Under the pieces are notes generated by a model that saw only the letters and a list, made by a program, of their open reading frames with translations, made no database searches and was not told where the DNA came from. From contig CAZARU010000027.1 of assembly GCA_964487605.1 (NCBI GenBank), forward strand, positions 1 through 64,000: a DNA stretch of 64,000 bases, written 5' to 3'. The stretch is from JAJDAH01 sp964487605. Its GTDB lineage: Bacteria > Myxococcota_A > Polyangia > Polyangiales > Polyangiaceae. Below, piece after piece: positions 28,163 to 37,446 of the stretch. The number at the start of each line of letters is the position of its first letter. Position 1 is the stretch's first letter. Position numbers and translations under genes: made by a program.

Positions 28163-29059
28163 ATGAATGCCGACGACGTTCGTAGTGTCTACGTGATCGG
28201 AGCGGGCCAGATGGGCGCCGGAATCGCCCAGGTCTGCGCGGCGACGGGCTACGAGGTGCTCTTGAGCGACGCCGAGCTGAAGCGCTCGGAGGCCGGCAAG
28301 AAGAAGATCGGGGCCATCCTCGCGAAGCAGGTCGACAAGGGCCGGTTCACCGCGGAGGAGCGCGAGGCGCTGCTGGCGCGCATCACTCCGGTGGGCCCCG
28401 GCGAGCGCGTCTCGGAGGCGGACCTGGTCATCGAAGCCGCCACGGAGGACCGCGACACGAAGCTGCGAATCTTCCGGGAGACGGAGGGGCTGATGAAGCC
28501 GGGCGCCCTGCTCGCCTCGAACACGTCTTCCATTTCCATCACGCGCCTCGCCGCCGAGACCAAGCGCCCAGAGTCCGTGATCGGCATGCACTTCATGAAT
28601 CCGGTTCCGCTCATGAAGCTCGTCGAGATCGTGCGCGGCGTGCAGACCAACGACGCGACGACGGCCGTGGTCAGCGAGACCGCGAGGCGTCTCGGCAAGA
28701 CGGTCATCACCAGCAAGGACCAGCCCGGGTTCGTCGTAAACCGGATGCTCGTGCCCCTGCTCATCGAGGCGTGCTTCGCACTCCAGGAAGGGCTCGGCAC
28801 ACCGGAAGACATCGACGTCGGGGCGAAGCTCGGCCTGAACCATCCCATGGGCCCTCTCGAGCTGGCCGATCTCATCGGCCTCGACACGCTTCTGTCGATC
28901 GCCGAGGTCCTCCACCGGGAGTTCGGTGACGACAAGTACCGGCCGCCCACGCTGCTGCGGAACCTCGTGGCCGCCGGCTGGTACGGGAAGAAGGTGGGGC
29001 GAGGTTTCTACGTGTACGACGAGAAAGGCCGCCCCACGGGCCGCGCCTTCGAGCGCTGA
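28163..29059 (+). CDS. 3-hydroxybutyryl-CoA dehydrogenase (3-hydroxyacyl-CoA dehydrogenase)
   Basis: 298 residues. NAD-binding GAGQMGAGIAQ (13-23), acidic residue D36 at the end of the second strand, catalytic His in GMHFMNPVPLMKLVEIV, SNTSSISIT, and the C-terminal helical domain NHPMGPLELADLIGLDT with GRGFYVYD. It oxidises or reduces 3-hydroxyacyl-CoA with NAD(H) in fatty acid beta-oxidation or butanoyl-CoA metabolism. The downstream enoyl-CoA hydratase, 16 bases away, catalyses the adjacent step. Similar to Hbd/PaaH; paralogue assignment is not certain. Confidence 0.93.
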   Translation: MNADDVRSVYVIGAGQMGAGIAQVCAATGYEVLLSDAELKRSEAGKKKIGAILAKQVDKGRFTAEEREALLARITPVGPGERVSEADLVIEAATEDRDTKLRIFRETEGLMKPGALLASNTSSISITRLAAETKRPESVIGMHFMNPVPLMKLVEIVRGVQTNDATTAVVSETARRLGKTVITSKDQPGFVVNRMLVPLLIEACFALQEGLGTPEDIDVGAKLGLNHPMGPLELADLIGLDTLLSIAEVLHREFGDDKYRPPTLLRNLVAAGWYGKKVGRGFYVYDEKGRPTGRAFER

Positions 29060-29075
29060 ACCAGGCAGGAGTCGC

Positions 29076-29858
29076 ATGAGCCAGTACGAAACGATCCTCG
29101 TCGAGCGCGCAGAGGCAGTCGTCACCATCACGGTCAATCGCGCGGACAAGCTGAACGCGCTGAATCCGACGGTCATCCGGGAGCTGACGCGCGCGGTGTA
29201 CGAGCTGGGCGCGAGCGACGCTCGTGCCGCGATCGTCACGGGCGCCGGCGAGAAGGCGTTCGTCGCGGGCGCCGACATCGCAGCGATGACCACTATGACG
29301 ACGACGGAGGCCAAGGCCTTCAGCGACGCCGGTCACCGCCTGGCGCGCCACATCGAGGAGTCGCGGATCCCGTTCATCGCGGCGGTCAACGGCTTCGCGC
29401 TCGGCGGGGGCTGCGAACTGGCGCTGGCGTGCGACTTCATCTACGCGTCGGAGAAGGCCAGGTTCGGGCAGCCGGAGGTCAACCTCGGTCTGATGCCGGG
29501 CTTCGGGGGTACCCAGCGCCTGGCCAGGCGCGTGGGCGCGGGCGTGGCTCGAGAGCTCGTCTACTCGGGGGACGCCATCGACGCCACCCGCGCCCTGCAG
29601 ATCGGGCTGGTGAACGCGGTCGTGCCACCGGCGGAGCTGCTCTCCAAGGTGAGCGAGGTCGCCCTGAAGATCGCTTCGCGCGCGCCGCTCGCGGTCGCCG
29701 CGAGCAAGAGGGTCATGTCGCGTGGCCTGGACGCGGATCTCTCCACTGCGTGCGAGCTGGAGGCGAGCGCGTTCGCCGCCCTGTTTGGCTCGGAGGACGC
29801 GCGGGAGGGCACGCGAGCGTTCGTCGAGAAGCGCCCCGCGAAGTTCGCGGGGCGCTGA
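29076..29858 (+). CDS. Enoyl-CoA hydratase (crotonase family)
   Basis: 260 residues. Both catalytic glutamates of the crotonase mechanism are visible: the Glu in GGGCELALACD and the Glu in FGQPEVNLGL (equivalents of rat Glu144 and Glu164). The oxyanion-hole region is KAFVAGADIAAM and the CoA-binding region GFGGTQRLARRVG. It hydrates 2-enoyl-CoA to 3-hydroxyacyl-CoA. A CAGGAG site precedes the ATG. Operon with the dehydrogenase upstream. Confidence 0.93.
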   Translation: MSQYETILVERAEAVVTITVNRADKLNALNPTVIRELTRAVYELGASDARAAIVTGAGEKAFVAGADIAAMTTMTTTEAKAFSDAGHRLARHIEESRIPFIAAVNGFALGGGCELALACDFIYASEKARFGQPEVNLGLMPGFGGTQRLARRVGAGVARELVYSGDAIDATRALQIGLVNAVVPPAELLSKVSEVALKIASRAPLAVAASKRVMSRGLDADLSTACELEASAFAALFGSEDAREGTRAFVEKRPAKFAGR

Positions 29859-29866
29859 CGCCGTCG

Positions 29867-31648
29867 ATGCGAGCACGCAACGCCACGCTCGGCGCGGGCG
29901 CGCTGCTCCTCGGCCTGGGGTGCCGCGAGGACCCACCGTACACGCCGTTCGGGGTCGCGTCGTCGGCACCGGCGATCTCGGCGGCGAGCGCCGTCGTCGC
30001 GCAGCCCAGCGCACGTCCGCCGGCGTTTTCGCCGAGACCGTCCGTCGTGGCGCCGCCTTCTGCGACGCGCTGGAGCCTGGAAGGGGTGGAGCTGACGGCC
30101 CCCGCAGGCCACGTTCTCGCGCGGGGTGTTGCAGCCGACCTGGACGGCGACGGCGCCCGCGATGGCGTCACCTGGTCGGTGCCCGCGGCAGGCGACGCTT
30201 CACCCCTGCCGCGGGGAGAGCTTCGCTTTCATTCACGCGGCGGCGAGGGCCGGCAGGTGCTGCGCATCCCCGGCTTCATCCCTACCGGCCCCGACTGCGC
30301 ACACCACGTCGAGCTGACGCTCACCGGTCCGCGCACGGTCACCCTGGACGTCGGAGCCGCCTGCACGTCGAAGTTCGGAGCGCGGGTCCCGCGTCGCGCC
30401 GTCGTCGTCCTCGCGCCGGCTCGGGACCGCCCGCTCGTCGTCGGGCTTCGCGTCGCCGATGATCCCGTCGAGGGGCCGATCTCGGTCACTGCCGTGACGA
30501 CGGATCGCGACGGTGACGGGACGGACGACGTCGCCTTGACGCTCTCGCAGCGGAGCGCCTCCGCCGAATCGACCCCCACAACGCTGGTCTGGCTCGACCG
30601 CGCGGCCGGCGCTTCACGCGACCCGCTCGAACCCACGCGGGCGCTCGGAGCCGAGGCCAAACGTCTCGAAGCCCGCGCGCAGTCGAAGGGCGACGCGGAG
30701 GTCTCGCGGGGCATCGACCGCCTTCGCAGAGGCGCCACGCTCGTCTGCAGCGAAGGAGGCGTCCCGAGAGTCCTGGACATCGAGGGGTCGGCGCTCGACT
30801 GCAGCGGCGTGGGCGCTCCATTGCGCGCCGCGTCCCGAGCGGAGGTCCACGCTGCCGTCACGCGAGGCGACCTCCTCGAGGCCATCGCGGCGCTCGGCCG
30901 AGACGGGTTCTTCGTCGCCACCCTCGAGGCCGAGGAGCGCGCAGATCTCGTCGCGCTGGTGGAGAGGAACGCGCGCGTTCGCACCGTGACGGTTGACACC
31001 CCGACGGTCACGGTGGCGCCCTGGAGAGGGCCCCGATTCGGCCCCCTGGCGTTCGACGCGACCGGAGCGCTCCTGGCGACGACGACGGACGGCGTCGTGC
31101 GGGTGCTGCACGATGGGCGGGTCGAGCCCCTGGCGCCCGACGCGGGCGTCGCTCCGTTCGGAGGACCCGTGACGACACGCGACGGGCGCGTGTGGAAGGG
31201 CGTGACGTTGCCGTGCGACAGCTCGCGAATCGCCCTGGACTTCGAACCGCCCGCACCGGCCGTTCACCTCGAGGTGCTGGCGCCGCGCCCTGGCGTCTGT
31301 GCCGGGGGTAAGCCCGCGCGACTGCCGAAACCCTCACCGCTGACCATCACGGCCGCCGGCATCGAAGCGCTCGTCGCGGGCTCGCTCGCGGGGTCGAGCA
31401 CCGCCGCGCGCGCCGCGCGTTCGATGCTGCCCGGGCCGCGCGGCACGGCAGCCTCCCCCGACGGGCGGCGCCTCGTGACGCCGAGCGCCCTCGGCCTCGT
31501 CGTCGTCGGCGGACCGAAGACGGAGATCTGGCGCTCGCCAGATCTCCGAGATCCGCTGGATCTGAGTGATTGCACCGTGGCAAACGAGGCGAAGGCCGTC
31601 GCGTGCGTGCTGGGGAGCCGGGTCCTCTTGGCGACCCCGCGCTCGTGA
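29867..31648 (+). CDS. Lipoprotein with FG-GAP/EF-hand-like DxDGDG motifs
   Basis: 593 residues. Signal MRARNATLGAGALLLGLGC (Cys19), then a Ser/Pro/Ala linker. Two calcium-binding-like loops (DLDGDGARDG and DRDGDGTDDV) flank beta-rich segments as in FG-GAP-type repeats. A later propeller-like part includes FGPLAFDATGALLATTTDG and TAASPDGRRLVTPSALGLV. No enzymatic motif. The ATG at 29867 is the first in frame after the hydratase stop, eight bases away, and gives the lipoprotein signal at once. Probably a surface or outer-membrane protein; the link to fatty acid genes may be transcriptional only. Confidence 0.72.
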   Translation: MRARNATLGAGALLLGLGCREDPPYTPFGVASSAPAISAASAVVAQPSARPPAFSPRPSVVAPPSATRWSLEGVELTAPAGHVLARGVAADLDGDGARDGVTWSVPAAGDASPLPRGELRFHSRGGEGRQVLRIPGFIPTGPDCAHHVELTLTGPRTVTLDVGAACTSKFGARVPRRAVVVLAPARDRPLVVGLRVADDPVEGPISVTAVTTDRDGDGTDDVALTLSQRSASAESTPTTLVWLDRAAGASRDPLEPTRALGAEAKRLEARAQSKGDAEVSRGIDRLRRGATLVCSEGGVPRVLDIEGSALDCSGVGAPLRAASRAEVHAAVTRGDLLEAIAALGRDGFFVATLEAEERADLVALVERNARVRTVTVDTPTVTVAPWRGPRFGPLAFDATGALLATTTDGVVRVLHDGRVEPLAPDAGVAPFGGPVTTRDGRVWKGVTLPCDSSRIALDFEPPAPAVHLEVLAPRPGVCAGGKPARLPKPSPLTITAAGIEALVAGSLAGSSTAARAARSMLPGPRGTAASPDGRRLVTPSALGLVVVGGPKTEIWRSPDLRDPLDLSDCTVANEAKAVACVLGSRVLLATPRS

Positions 31649-31670
31649 ACGGAATCGACCGCCCGCGTTC

Positions 31671-32237
31671 TCAGCCGGGCGCCTTGGCCCGCTCGAGGTA
31701 GGACCGCGTGCGGGTGTCCACCTTGACCCACTCGCCCTCCGAGATGAACAGCGGCACCTGAATGGTCGCGCCCGTCACGATGCGCGCCGGCTTCGTGACG
31801 TTGCTGGCGGTATCGCCCTTCACTCCGGGTTCCGTCTCGGTGATCTGGACGTCGATGTGCGGCGGAAGGCTGACGCTCACCGGATTACCCCTGAACAGGA
31901 TGATGGAGACCTCGATGCCGTCGATGAGGAAGTCCGAGGCGTCACCCGCAACCTCGCGGTTCACGTTCACCTGCTCACCCGAGCTCGTGTTCATGAAGAC
32001 GTACTGATCGCCCTCGGGGTAGATGTACTGCATCGAGCGCTCCTCGACGTCCGCGGCCTCCAGCTTCTCCCCCGATCGGAAGTTGCGTTCGAGGTTCCCC
32101 CCGGTCAGCAGATTCCTCATCTTCGTGCGGGTGAAGGCCTGTCCCTTCCCCGGCTTCACGAACTGGAACTCGACGACGATGTACGGCTGCCCGTCGAGCA
32201 TGAACTTGACGCCCTTCTTGATGTCGCTGGTCTCCAT
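31671..32237 (-). CDS. efp: Translation elongation factor P
   Basis: 188 residues. The three-domain EF-P is recognised by YIVVEFQFVKPGKGQAFTR with the modifiable Lys31 at the tip of domain I, RSGEKLEAADVEE and YIYPEGDQYVFMN, and the C-terminal oligonucleotide-binding domain TASNVTKPARIVTGATIQVP. EF-P rescues ribosomes stalled on polyproline, fitting a genome rich in Pro/Ala linkers. PGKGQ suggests a lysine-modified type, but no EpmA/EpmB is here. ATG at 32237 has GGAAGG upstream. Convergent with the upstream lipoprotein gene. Confidence 0.95.
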   Translation of the reverse strand: METSDIKKGVKFMLDGQPYIVVEFQFVKPGKGQAFTRTKMRNLLTGGNLERNFRSGEKLEAADVEERSMQYIYPEGDQYVFMNTSSGEQVNVNREVAGDASDFLIDGIEVSIILFRGNPVSVSLPPHIDVQITETEPGVKGDTASNVTKPARIVTGATIQVPLFISEGEWVKVDTRTRSYLERAKAPG

Positions 32238-32457
32238 GGCGCCTTCCGAGCTGCGCGCGGGTCCGCTCACTCCCGAGCGGCGAAGCGTCCGACGAAACGA
32301 AGGTTCCGAGGCTCGCGCGGCGGCGCTTATGTAGCCGCCGACGCGGCGCCCGGCAACCGGTATTCCCGTCGCCGCGGCGCTCGGCGGCCCGCGCCGGCCG
32401 CCCGTCCGCGCTTGCCCGAGGGCAAGAGAGGCGATACGCCGGCCCCCGGGATCCCGG

Positions 32458-33318
32458 ATGGACGACGTCGCGACCGAGCTCGAGGAGATAAAGCGCGAGA
32501 TCGTCGAGTCCCGCGCCCTGACGATCAAGACGAACAACCTCGTCAACGCCCTGTCGGCGGACCTCAAGTCGATAGCGAAGCGCCAGCAGGCCTACGAACG
32601 ACGCACCCTCGTCAACAGCGCCACGGCGTACGTGGTGACGGTCGTCGTTCTCTTCGTTGCGCTGAAGTTCGCCTGGGACGCCCGGGTCGATGCCGTGCGC
32701 GCGGAGACGAAGGACTCGAAGGAGGCCGTGTCGCGGCTGGAGAAAGATCTCGCCGCGATGCGAGAGCGCGAAGAGCTGGCGCGACGCGGCAGTACGGCCG
32801 CTGCCGGCTTCTACGACCTGGTCCGGCAGGGCAAGCGGCGAGAGATCGTGACCGGCTTCGACGAGATCTCGAAGCTGGAGCTGACGAGGACGGAACGAAT
32901 GGTCTTCGAGCGCGCCGTCGAACAAGCGAAGAACGAGCTCTCGCTCGTCGCCTACCAGGACGGTCTCGACCACGCCCGCACCGGGCGGTGGCACGAAGCC
33001 CACCAAGCGTTCGCGGAATCGCTGAAATTCAAGGACGACGCCGCGCACTCACCGCAAGCTCGGTACCAGATGGCGAAGGCCCTCCGCTCGCTCGGCCGCC
33101 AGCGGGAGGCGATTCCGTCACTCCTTCAGCTCTCGGAAGCTTCGACGGACAAGGAGGTCATGGACGACGCCACGCTCCTGCTCGCCGACGCGCAACTCGA
33201 CATTCAAGCCTGGGGAGACGCCAAGAACACGCTCCGGACGTTCCTGCGAAGGTTCCCCGACTCGCCGTTCGTCAACGACGTGCGCATCAAGCTCGCGGAC
33301 GTGTCACTGCACCACTGA
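32458..33318 (+). CDS. Membrane-anchored TPR protein
   Basis: 286 residues. N-terminal coiled-coil-like stretch (1-50), one transmembrane helix (about 53-70, SATAYVVTVVVLFVALKFAW), a second coiled coil (75-105), then TPR units at the C-terminus (AYQDGLDHARTGRWHEAHQA, ARYQMAKALRSLGRQREAIP) ending with a YbgF/CpoB-like DAKNTLRTFLRRFPDSPFV. The resemblance to the TPR end of CpoB suggests a scaffold in envelope assembly, but that is inference. It ends 15 bases inside the convergent lipoprotein gene. Confidence 0.75.
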   Translation: MDDVATELEEIKREIVESRALTIKTNNLVNALSADLKSIAKRQQAYERRTLVNSATAYVVTVVVLFVALKFAWDARVDAVRAETKDSKEAVSRLEKDLAAMREREELARRGSTAAAGFYDLVRQGKRREIVTGFDEISKLELTRTERMVFERAVEQAKNELSLVAYQDGLDHARTGRWHEAHQAFAESLKFKDDAAHSPQARYQMAKALRSLGRQREAIPSLLQLSEASTDKEVMDDATLLLADAQLDIQAWGDAKNTLRTFLRRFPDSPFVNDVRIKLADVSLHH

Positions 33319-34608
33319 GGGGTCGTTGTCGAGCGCCACGAGCAGCGGCGCTTGCCACCACTCGAACGCCGTGAAGCCGGGACGCGGCCCGAGCAGGACG
33401 AGGGAGTAGGAGCGGCCGTTCAGCAAGGTCAGGCCGCCGCTCCTTCCGAGCACGTCCAGCCAGTCGTGGCTCTGGCTCGCGACGGTGGAGCCCTGGACGA
33501 AGACCTCGATCGCCGAGTCGTCGATGGCGTACCCGACGAGCGGCTTGTCCAGGCGTGGAGGCACCGGCGCGATGGCGCCGAAGACGACCTTGGTCGCGAT
33601 CGTGGCGGCGCCGGCGCCGTCCTTCGGGGTATTTCGCAGCTCGACCCACGGCGTCGCCGCCGACGCGTTCACCCCCTGCAGACCAACGCGGCCCGTCCCC
33701 GTCGTGCGCGAGAGCGTGACCAGAACCGGCCGAATCGTCGGCGACTTCGAGGTGTAGCCGTCGCCGCAGACGGACAGCTCCGATGGCGACGTGTGCCCCG
33801 GTCCTCCGACACAGCCGGCGGCGACGAGCAAGAGGCTGCGCTGGCCGGAAAACGTTCCGGCCGGGAGCGCCGGCAAGAACGACAGCGTCGTGGCCGTACC
33901 GCCGGCGTCGTCCGACGCGTCCGCGAGGCCGGACCCCGCGTCCATCGGGGCGTCGCCCGACCCCGCGTCGCTCGACGTCCCGTCCGTCGCCGCCACGTCG
34001 GCAAGACCGGCATCGTCCGGCGACGCTTCGGAGGGAGCGTCGGGGCCGCCCTCGGCGAATCGCGCCGCCGGTGGCGACTGGGCCGAGCCCGCGAGCACCG
34101 CAGCGCAATCTCGGCCCAGAATCGCGGTGAGATCACCGGAAACGACGGCGATCTGCAGCGTGTCCACGGCGGGCTTCGCCCCGCTGATGCCGCTCAGGAC
34201 GTGCGCGTGGCCGTACGCGAGGCCGCCCGCCGGAACCGGCACGCCGATGGGGACAGGAACCGTCCCCTCCAGTCGCAGGAAGCAGAACGCCACGCGCGGC
34301 GCATCCACGACGCCGTTGAGGAGCGTGAGCACGTCGCCTCCCGACGGCTGCGCCGCATCCGGCGTAGCCGACTCCTCGAGGCGACCATCGACCGAGCCGG
34401 AGGCGTCGGCCATCGATCCGGTATCCGGCGTCGGATCGGATCGATCGACGGCCCCGGAGTCTCGGCCAGCCGCGCCGGCCGAACCTCGGTCGCGACGAGC
34501 CAGGGCGTCGTGGTCCGTCGTGCAGGCGACGAGCGCGCCGGACGTTGCGGCGAGGACGGCTGCGACGCCGCGTGCGTGGCGCGTGACCCGGAAGCGGCTC
34601 ACCCGCAC
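33304..34608 (-). CDS. Putative lipoprotein with DUF4397-like domain
   Basis: About 434 residues from GTG 34608. MRVSRFRVTRHARG leads to a hydrophobic stretch and Cys29 (GALVAC), a lipoprotein signal. A long acidic Asp/Ser/Ala/Gly linker follows, then LTLLNGVVDAPRVAFCFLR, which resembles the start of DUF4397 repeats, a second low-complexity linker and a second globular part. Earlier in-frame starts exist (ATG at 34677 and 34749), but neither adds a sensible signal peptide; the true start is uncertain. Extracytoplasmic; function unknown. Confidence 0.65.
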   Translation of the reverse strand: MRVSRFRVTRHARGVAAVLAATSGALVACTTDHDALARRDRGSAGAAGRDSGAVDRSDPTPDTGSMADASGSVDGRLEESATPDAAQPSGGDVLTLLNGVVDAPRVAFCFLRLEGTVPVPIGVPVPAGGLAYGHAHVLSGISGAKPAVDTLQIAVVSGDLTAILGRDCAAVLAGSAQSPPAARFAEGGPDAPSEASPDDAGLADVAATDGTSSDAGSGDAPMDAGSGLADASDDAGGTATTLSFLPALPAGTFSGQRSLLLVAAGCVGGPGHTSPSELSVCGDGYTSKSPTIRPVLVTLSRTTGTGRVGLQGVNASAATPWVELRNTPKDGAGAATIATKVVFGAIAPVPPRLDKPLVGYAIDDSAIEVFVQGSTVASQSHDWLDVLGRSGGLTLLNGRSYSLVLLGPRPGFTAFEWWQAPLLVALDNDPSVVQ

Positions 34609-34824
34609 CGAACCGACTGCGCGCGCCTTGCCTCGGGCGATCTCGCGCGGGGGAGCCACCGTAGCATCGTGGTGCATCGGACCCCGGGGCGCGAGTCGCC
34701 CCACGGGCGCGGCGCGCCCACGGTCCCGTAGGCCGCGAGGCCGGGGCAACGACGTCGACCGGGCGATATAACGAAGTTATCCTTCACCACGGACCTCCCA
34801 GCGCCTGCCCGATGAGATTCGGTG

Positions 34825-34852
34825 TTGACGGGTCCATTGCGGGAGTTATCCT
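34825..34852 (+). promoter_or_regulatory. Likely sigma-70-type promoter of the tetR gene
   Basis: TTGACG (34825-34830) and TATCCT (34847-34852) are separated by 16 bases, matching a vegetative promoter at five and four of six positions. Transcription would start near 34859, only a few bases before the GTG at 34862, so the message would be almost leaderless. The 9-base string AGTTATCCT occurs here (34844-34852) and again at 34775-34783. Not experimentally supported. Confidence 0.45.
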
Positions 34853-34861
34853 CCTGGCCTC

Positions 34862-35551
34862 GTGAGAACTGACATGTCAGTTTCTGGCCGACGGAGCTAC
34901 CTGCCGGCCCACGAACGCCGCGAGCAGATCCTCGACGTCGCCCTCGAGATCTTCGCGGAGAAGGGCTACCACGCCGCCAGCGTCGCCGACGTGTGTGGGC
35001 GCGCCGGCATCGGCCGCGGAACGCTCTACCAGTACTTCGGCGACAAGCGCGCCCTGCTGGTCGCGCTGGCGGACCGGATCATCGGACGCGTCGAGGCGGC
35101 CTTCACGAGCCGTGAGCCTCTGGATATCCCCGAAGGATTTCGACCGAACGAGGCCGCGGTGGTCGCGTTCCTGGAGGCTCGCTTCGTCCAGGTGCTTCGA
35201 ATCGTCTTCGAGGACGCGGCGACGACGCGACTCTTGCTGCGAACCGGCAGAGGCGCCGACGGCGTCGTGGACGACATGCTTCGTAGCATCGACGAGACGA
35301 TGCTCGGCCGCATGGAAGACGAGCTGCGCCTGGCGAAGCGGGCGGGGGTGCTCCGCGACATCGACGAGCGCTTCGTGGCGCGATTCTTCCTGGGCGGCGT
35401 CGAGAAGCTGACCTTGATGTACCTGGACGACGACCGTCCCGTCGACGTGGAGGCGATCGCACGCGAAGCGGCGCTCCTCGAAGTCTGCGGCATCTACCGA
35501 AGAGACTCCGCCCCCGACAAGGCGGCGATCCCACAGGAGCAACCCTCATGA
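34862..35551 (+). CDS. TetR/AcrR-family transcriptional regulator
   Basis: 229 residues. The N-terminal HTH is canonical: REQILDVALEIFAEKGYHAA, VADVCGRAGIGRGTLYQYFGDKRALLVALAD. The C-terminal ligand/dimer domain is all-helical with LEARFVQVLRIVFEDAATTRLLL. Two starts are possible: GTG 34862 or ATG 34874; the second falls inside the palindrome. The downstream diiron gene starts within its stop (ATGA), so the regulator very likely controls itself and that enzyme. The ligand is unknown; a fatty acyl or aromatic compound is only a guess. Confidence 0.9.
   Translation: MRTDMSVSGRRSYLPAHERREQILDVALEIFAEKGYHAASVADVCGRAGIGRGTLYQYFGDKRALLVALADRIIGRVEAAFTSREPLDIPEGFRPNEAAVVAFLEARFVQVLRIVFEDAATTRLLLRTGRGADGVVDDMLRSIDETMLGRMEDELRLAKRAGVLRDIDERFVARFFLGGVEKLTLMYLDDDRPVDVEAIAREAALLEVCGIYRRDSAPDKAAIPQEQPS
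34867..34882. promoter_or_regulatory. Perfect 16-bp palindrome, probable TetR operator
   Basis: AACTGACATGTCAGTT is a perfect inverted repeat and has the TGACA...TGTCA form common for TetR-type operators. It lies just downstream of the predicted promoter and covers the second possible start codon (ATG 34874) of the TetR gene itself, so binding by the encoded repressor would block its own operon. Autoregulation is inference. Confidence 0.6.
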
Positions 35552-36507
35552 ATCGATTCGCCAACTTCCCCCCGTACGAGATGCTGGAGTCCGCCGACGT
35601 CGAGGATGCGGCGGAGAAGACACGAAGGCTCGAGCGCCTGTACCACCTGTCGCACAAGCATGCCTGGGACGGCAAAGCCCTGCTCGCCTCCCTCATCGAC
35701 GAGCACGGCCCGCCCGGGGCCGGGATGGACGCGGAGGTGAAGGACGCGCTGGGACGGGTGCTCTCGATCTTGCTCTGGGGCGAGCTCGCCGCGTGGAACA
35801 TCTCGGCGGACCTCGCCCTGGAGATCAGCGACCAGGACGCCAAGATGGCGGCAACCGCCCAGGTCTTCGACGAGGCGCGACACTTCTACGTCATGCGCGA
35901 CTACCTCACCCAGCTCGGACCCGTACGCCCACTCGGCGCGATCCCACGCCGGCTCCTCCGGAAGGTCCTGGACGCGCCGACGTTGACGATGAAGCTCGTC
36001 GGCATGCAGCTCCTGTTCGAAACGAACGCGGTGGTGATCTTCAAGCGGATCGGCGAGAGCAACGTCTGCCCCATCCTCACGGAGCTTCTTCCCTATTTCG
36101 AGCGCGACGAGTCGAGGCACGTGGGCCTGGGTGTGATGTTCGTGCCCCGCCTGGTGGAGAACATGAGCCGCGCCGAGGCGCTGCGGACCCGGATCTTCCA
36201 GGTGGAGTGCATCGCGCTGCTCGCGGCCGGCGGGTTCACCATCCGGGACGACTTCAAGAAGCTGGGGCTCGATCAGCGGCAGATGGCGGAGCGTGTAACG
36301 ACCATGCAGGACGACATCGTCAGACAGATGGCCGAGCAGAGCGGCCGGTCGGTCTTCGGGGCGGTGCTCAAGAAGGGTCGGTTCGCGCCCACGATCATCG
36401 ATTTCATCCACCCGCGGGGCGGCATCGACGAAGCTCCACCGATGCACCAGAAGGTTCATCGCGGCCTGCAACGCACGCTTCAGGCGGTAGACCGCGCATT
36501 CGCCTGA
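35548..36507 (+). CDS. Ferritin-like diiron protein (putative oxidase/oxygenase)
   Basis: 319 residues, mostly helical. The four-helix diiron ligand set is complete: Glu79 (WGELAAW), Glu109 and His112 (DEARHFY), Glu158 (LLFETNAV), Glu188 and His191 (DESRHVGLG), that is E, ExxH, E, ExxH. This matches ferritin-like oxidases and oxygenases (R2-like, AurF-like and related groups); which subfamily and substrate cannot be told by eye. No signal peptide. Translationally coupled to the TetR gene. The convergent hot-dog protein ends ten bases away. Confidence 0.78.
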   Translation: MNRFANFPPYEMLESADVEDAAEKTRRLERLYHLSHKHAWDGKALLASLIDEHGPPGAGMDAEVKDALGRVLSILLWGELAAWNISADLALEISDQDAKMAATAQVFDEARHFYVMRDYLTQLGPVRPLGAIPRRLLRKVLDAPTLTMKLVGMQLLFETNAVVIFKRIGESNVCPILTELLPYFERDESRHVGLGVMFVPRLVENMSRAEALRTRIFQVECIALLAAGGFTIRDDFKKLGLDQRQMAERVTTMQDDIVRQMAEQSGRSVFGAVLKKGRFAPTIIDFIHPRGGIDEAPPMHQKVHRGLQRTLQAVDRAFA

Positions 36508-36517
36508 CGCGCGCGGC

Positions 36518-37446
36518 TCAGGGCGACAGCAGCATCCGCGCCACGCACCGCGGCCTCCCGAAGGCGGACCACGGTCCGCGCGCGGGAAGGTCGGCACGAT
36601 GGTCGAAGAACGCCGCGACGATGCCGAACCGCCCGTCGAGACTGAACGCCTGAGCGACGATCCGCGCGCGCTCCCCCGCGAAGCAGGGTTTTCGGTAGCC
36701 GAGTTCGGCGCGCCGCGCGAGGAGAATGCGGGGCGCGTCGTGGTCGGCGAGGCGACGCAGCGCTGCGTCCTCGACCAGCCGAGGATACGTCAGGAAGTTC
36801 ACGTGCTGGTTCCCGTCGGTGTGCGCCAGGCCGAAGGCGATGACGGCCGGGTCGGGCATCGGCTCCGGATCGAGCGGAGCCGCGCCGGTCGGGAGCGTCA
36901 GCAGCTCCTCGGGCGCGAGCCAGCGACCCGACGCCTCCGGCACCTCGGGGAGCTCCGGGTCGTCGAGGCGAAGCACGCGATGATCCGGCGGGCGAGCGGT
37001 CGGGCGCGTGAAGACGTGCTGGCCGAAGGCGCGCGCGACCGAGACGCTCTCGTCGGTCCCGAAGGACATCGGGTTCGACGAGCGCCGGCGCGGAGCGCGG
37101 GTCTCGAGCCACGACTCGAGGAGGATGCGGGCCACGCACCCTTCGGCGTCCCGTTCCGTCGCGAGCCTGCACCTGACGCGCGTGGTCGCCGCTTCCCGCG
37201 GTGATATCGGGACGTCCGCACCGTTCAGCACGACGCGCGTGAGCACCGAGCGGACGCCTTGGCCGAGCCCGAGCCGCATCAACGCCTTGGACAGTGGGAT
37301 CTGCGTCCAGAGGATCCTCCCCATGGGCGGCCAGACCCCCTCGAGGCGAAGGCGCCCGTCCTGCGCGACGTCCTCGTAGCGGTAGTGCGTCTGCCCCTCG
37401 CCGCCGTCCGACGGCGCCTCCGGCTCGGGAGGGATCTCGAAGTCGC

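Noticed and set aside
28096..28164. Upstream ATG start for the TPR lipoprotein at 28164
   Set aside because: It overlaps the start codon of the divergent dehydrogenase gene, and the GTG at 28095 has a good ribosome site and begins the lipoprotein signal.
34768..34780. ATAACGAAGTTAT, close to one arm of a loxP site
   Set aside because: Only one arm is present, with no spacer or second arm in the right place; a chance AT-rich inverted repeat in a promoter region.
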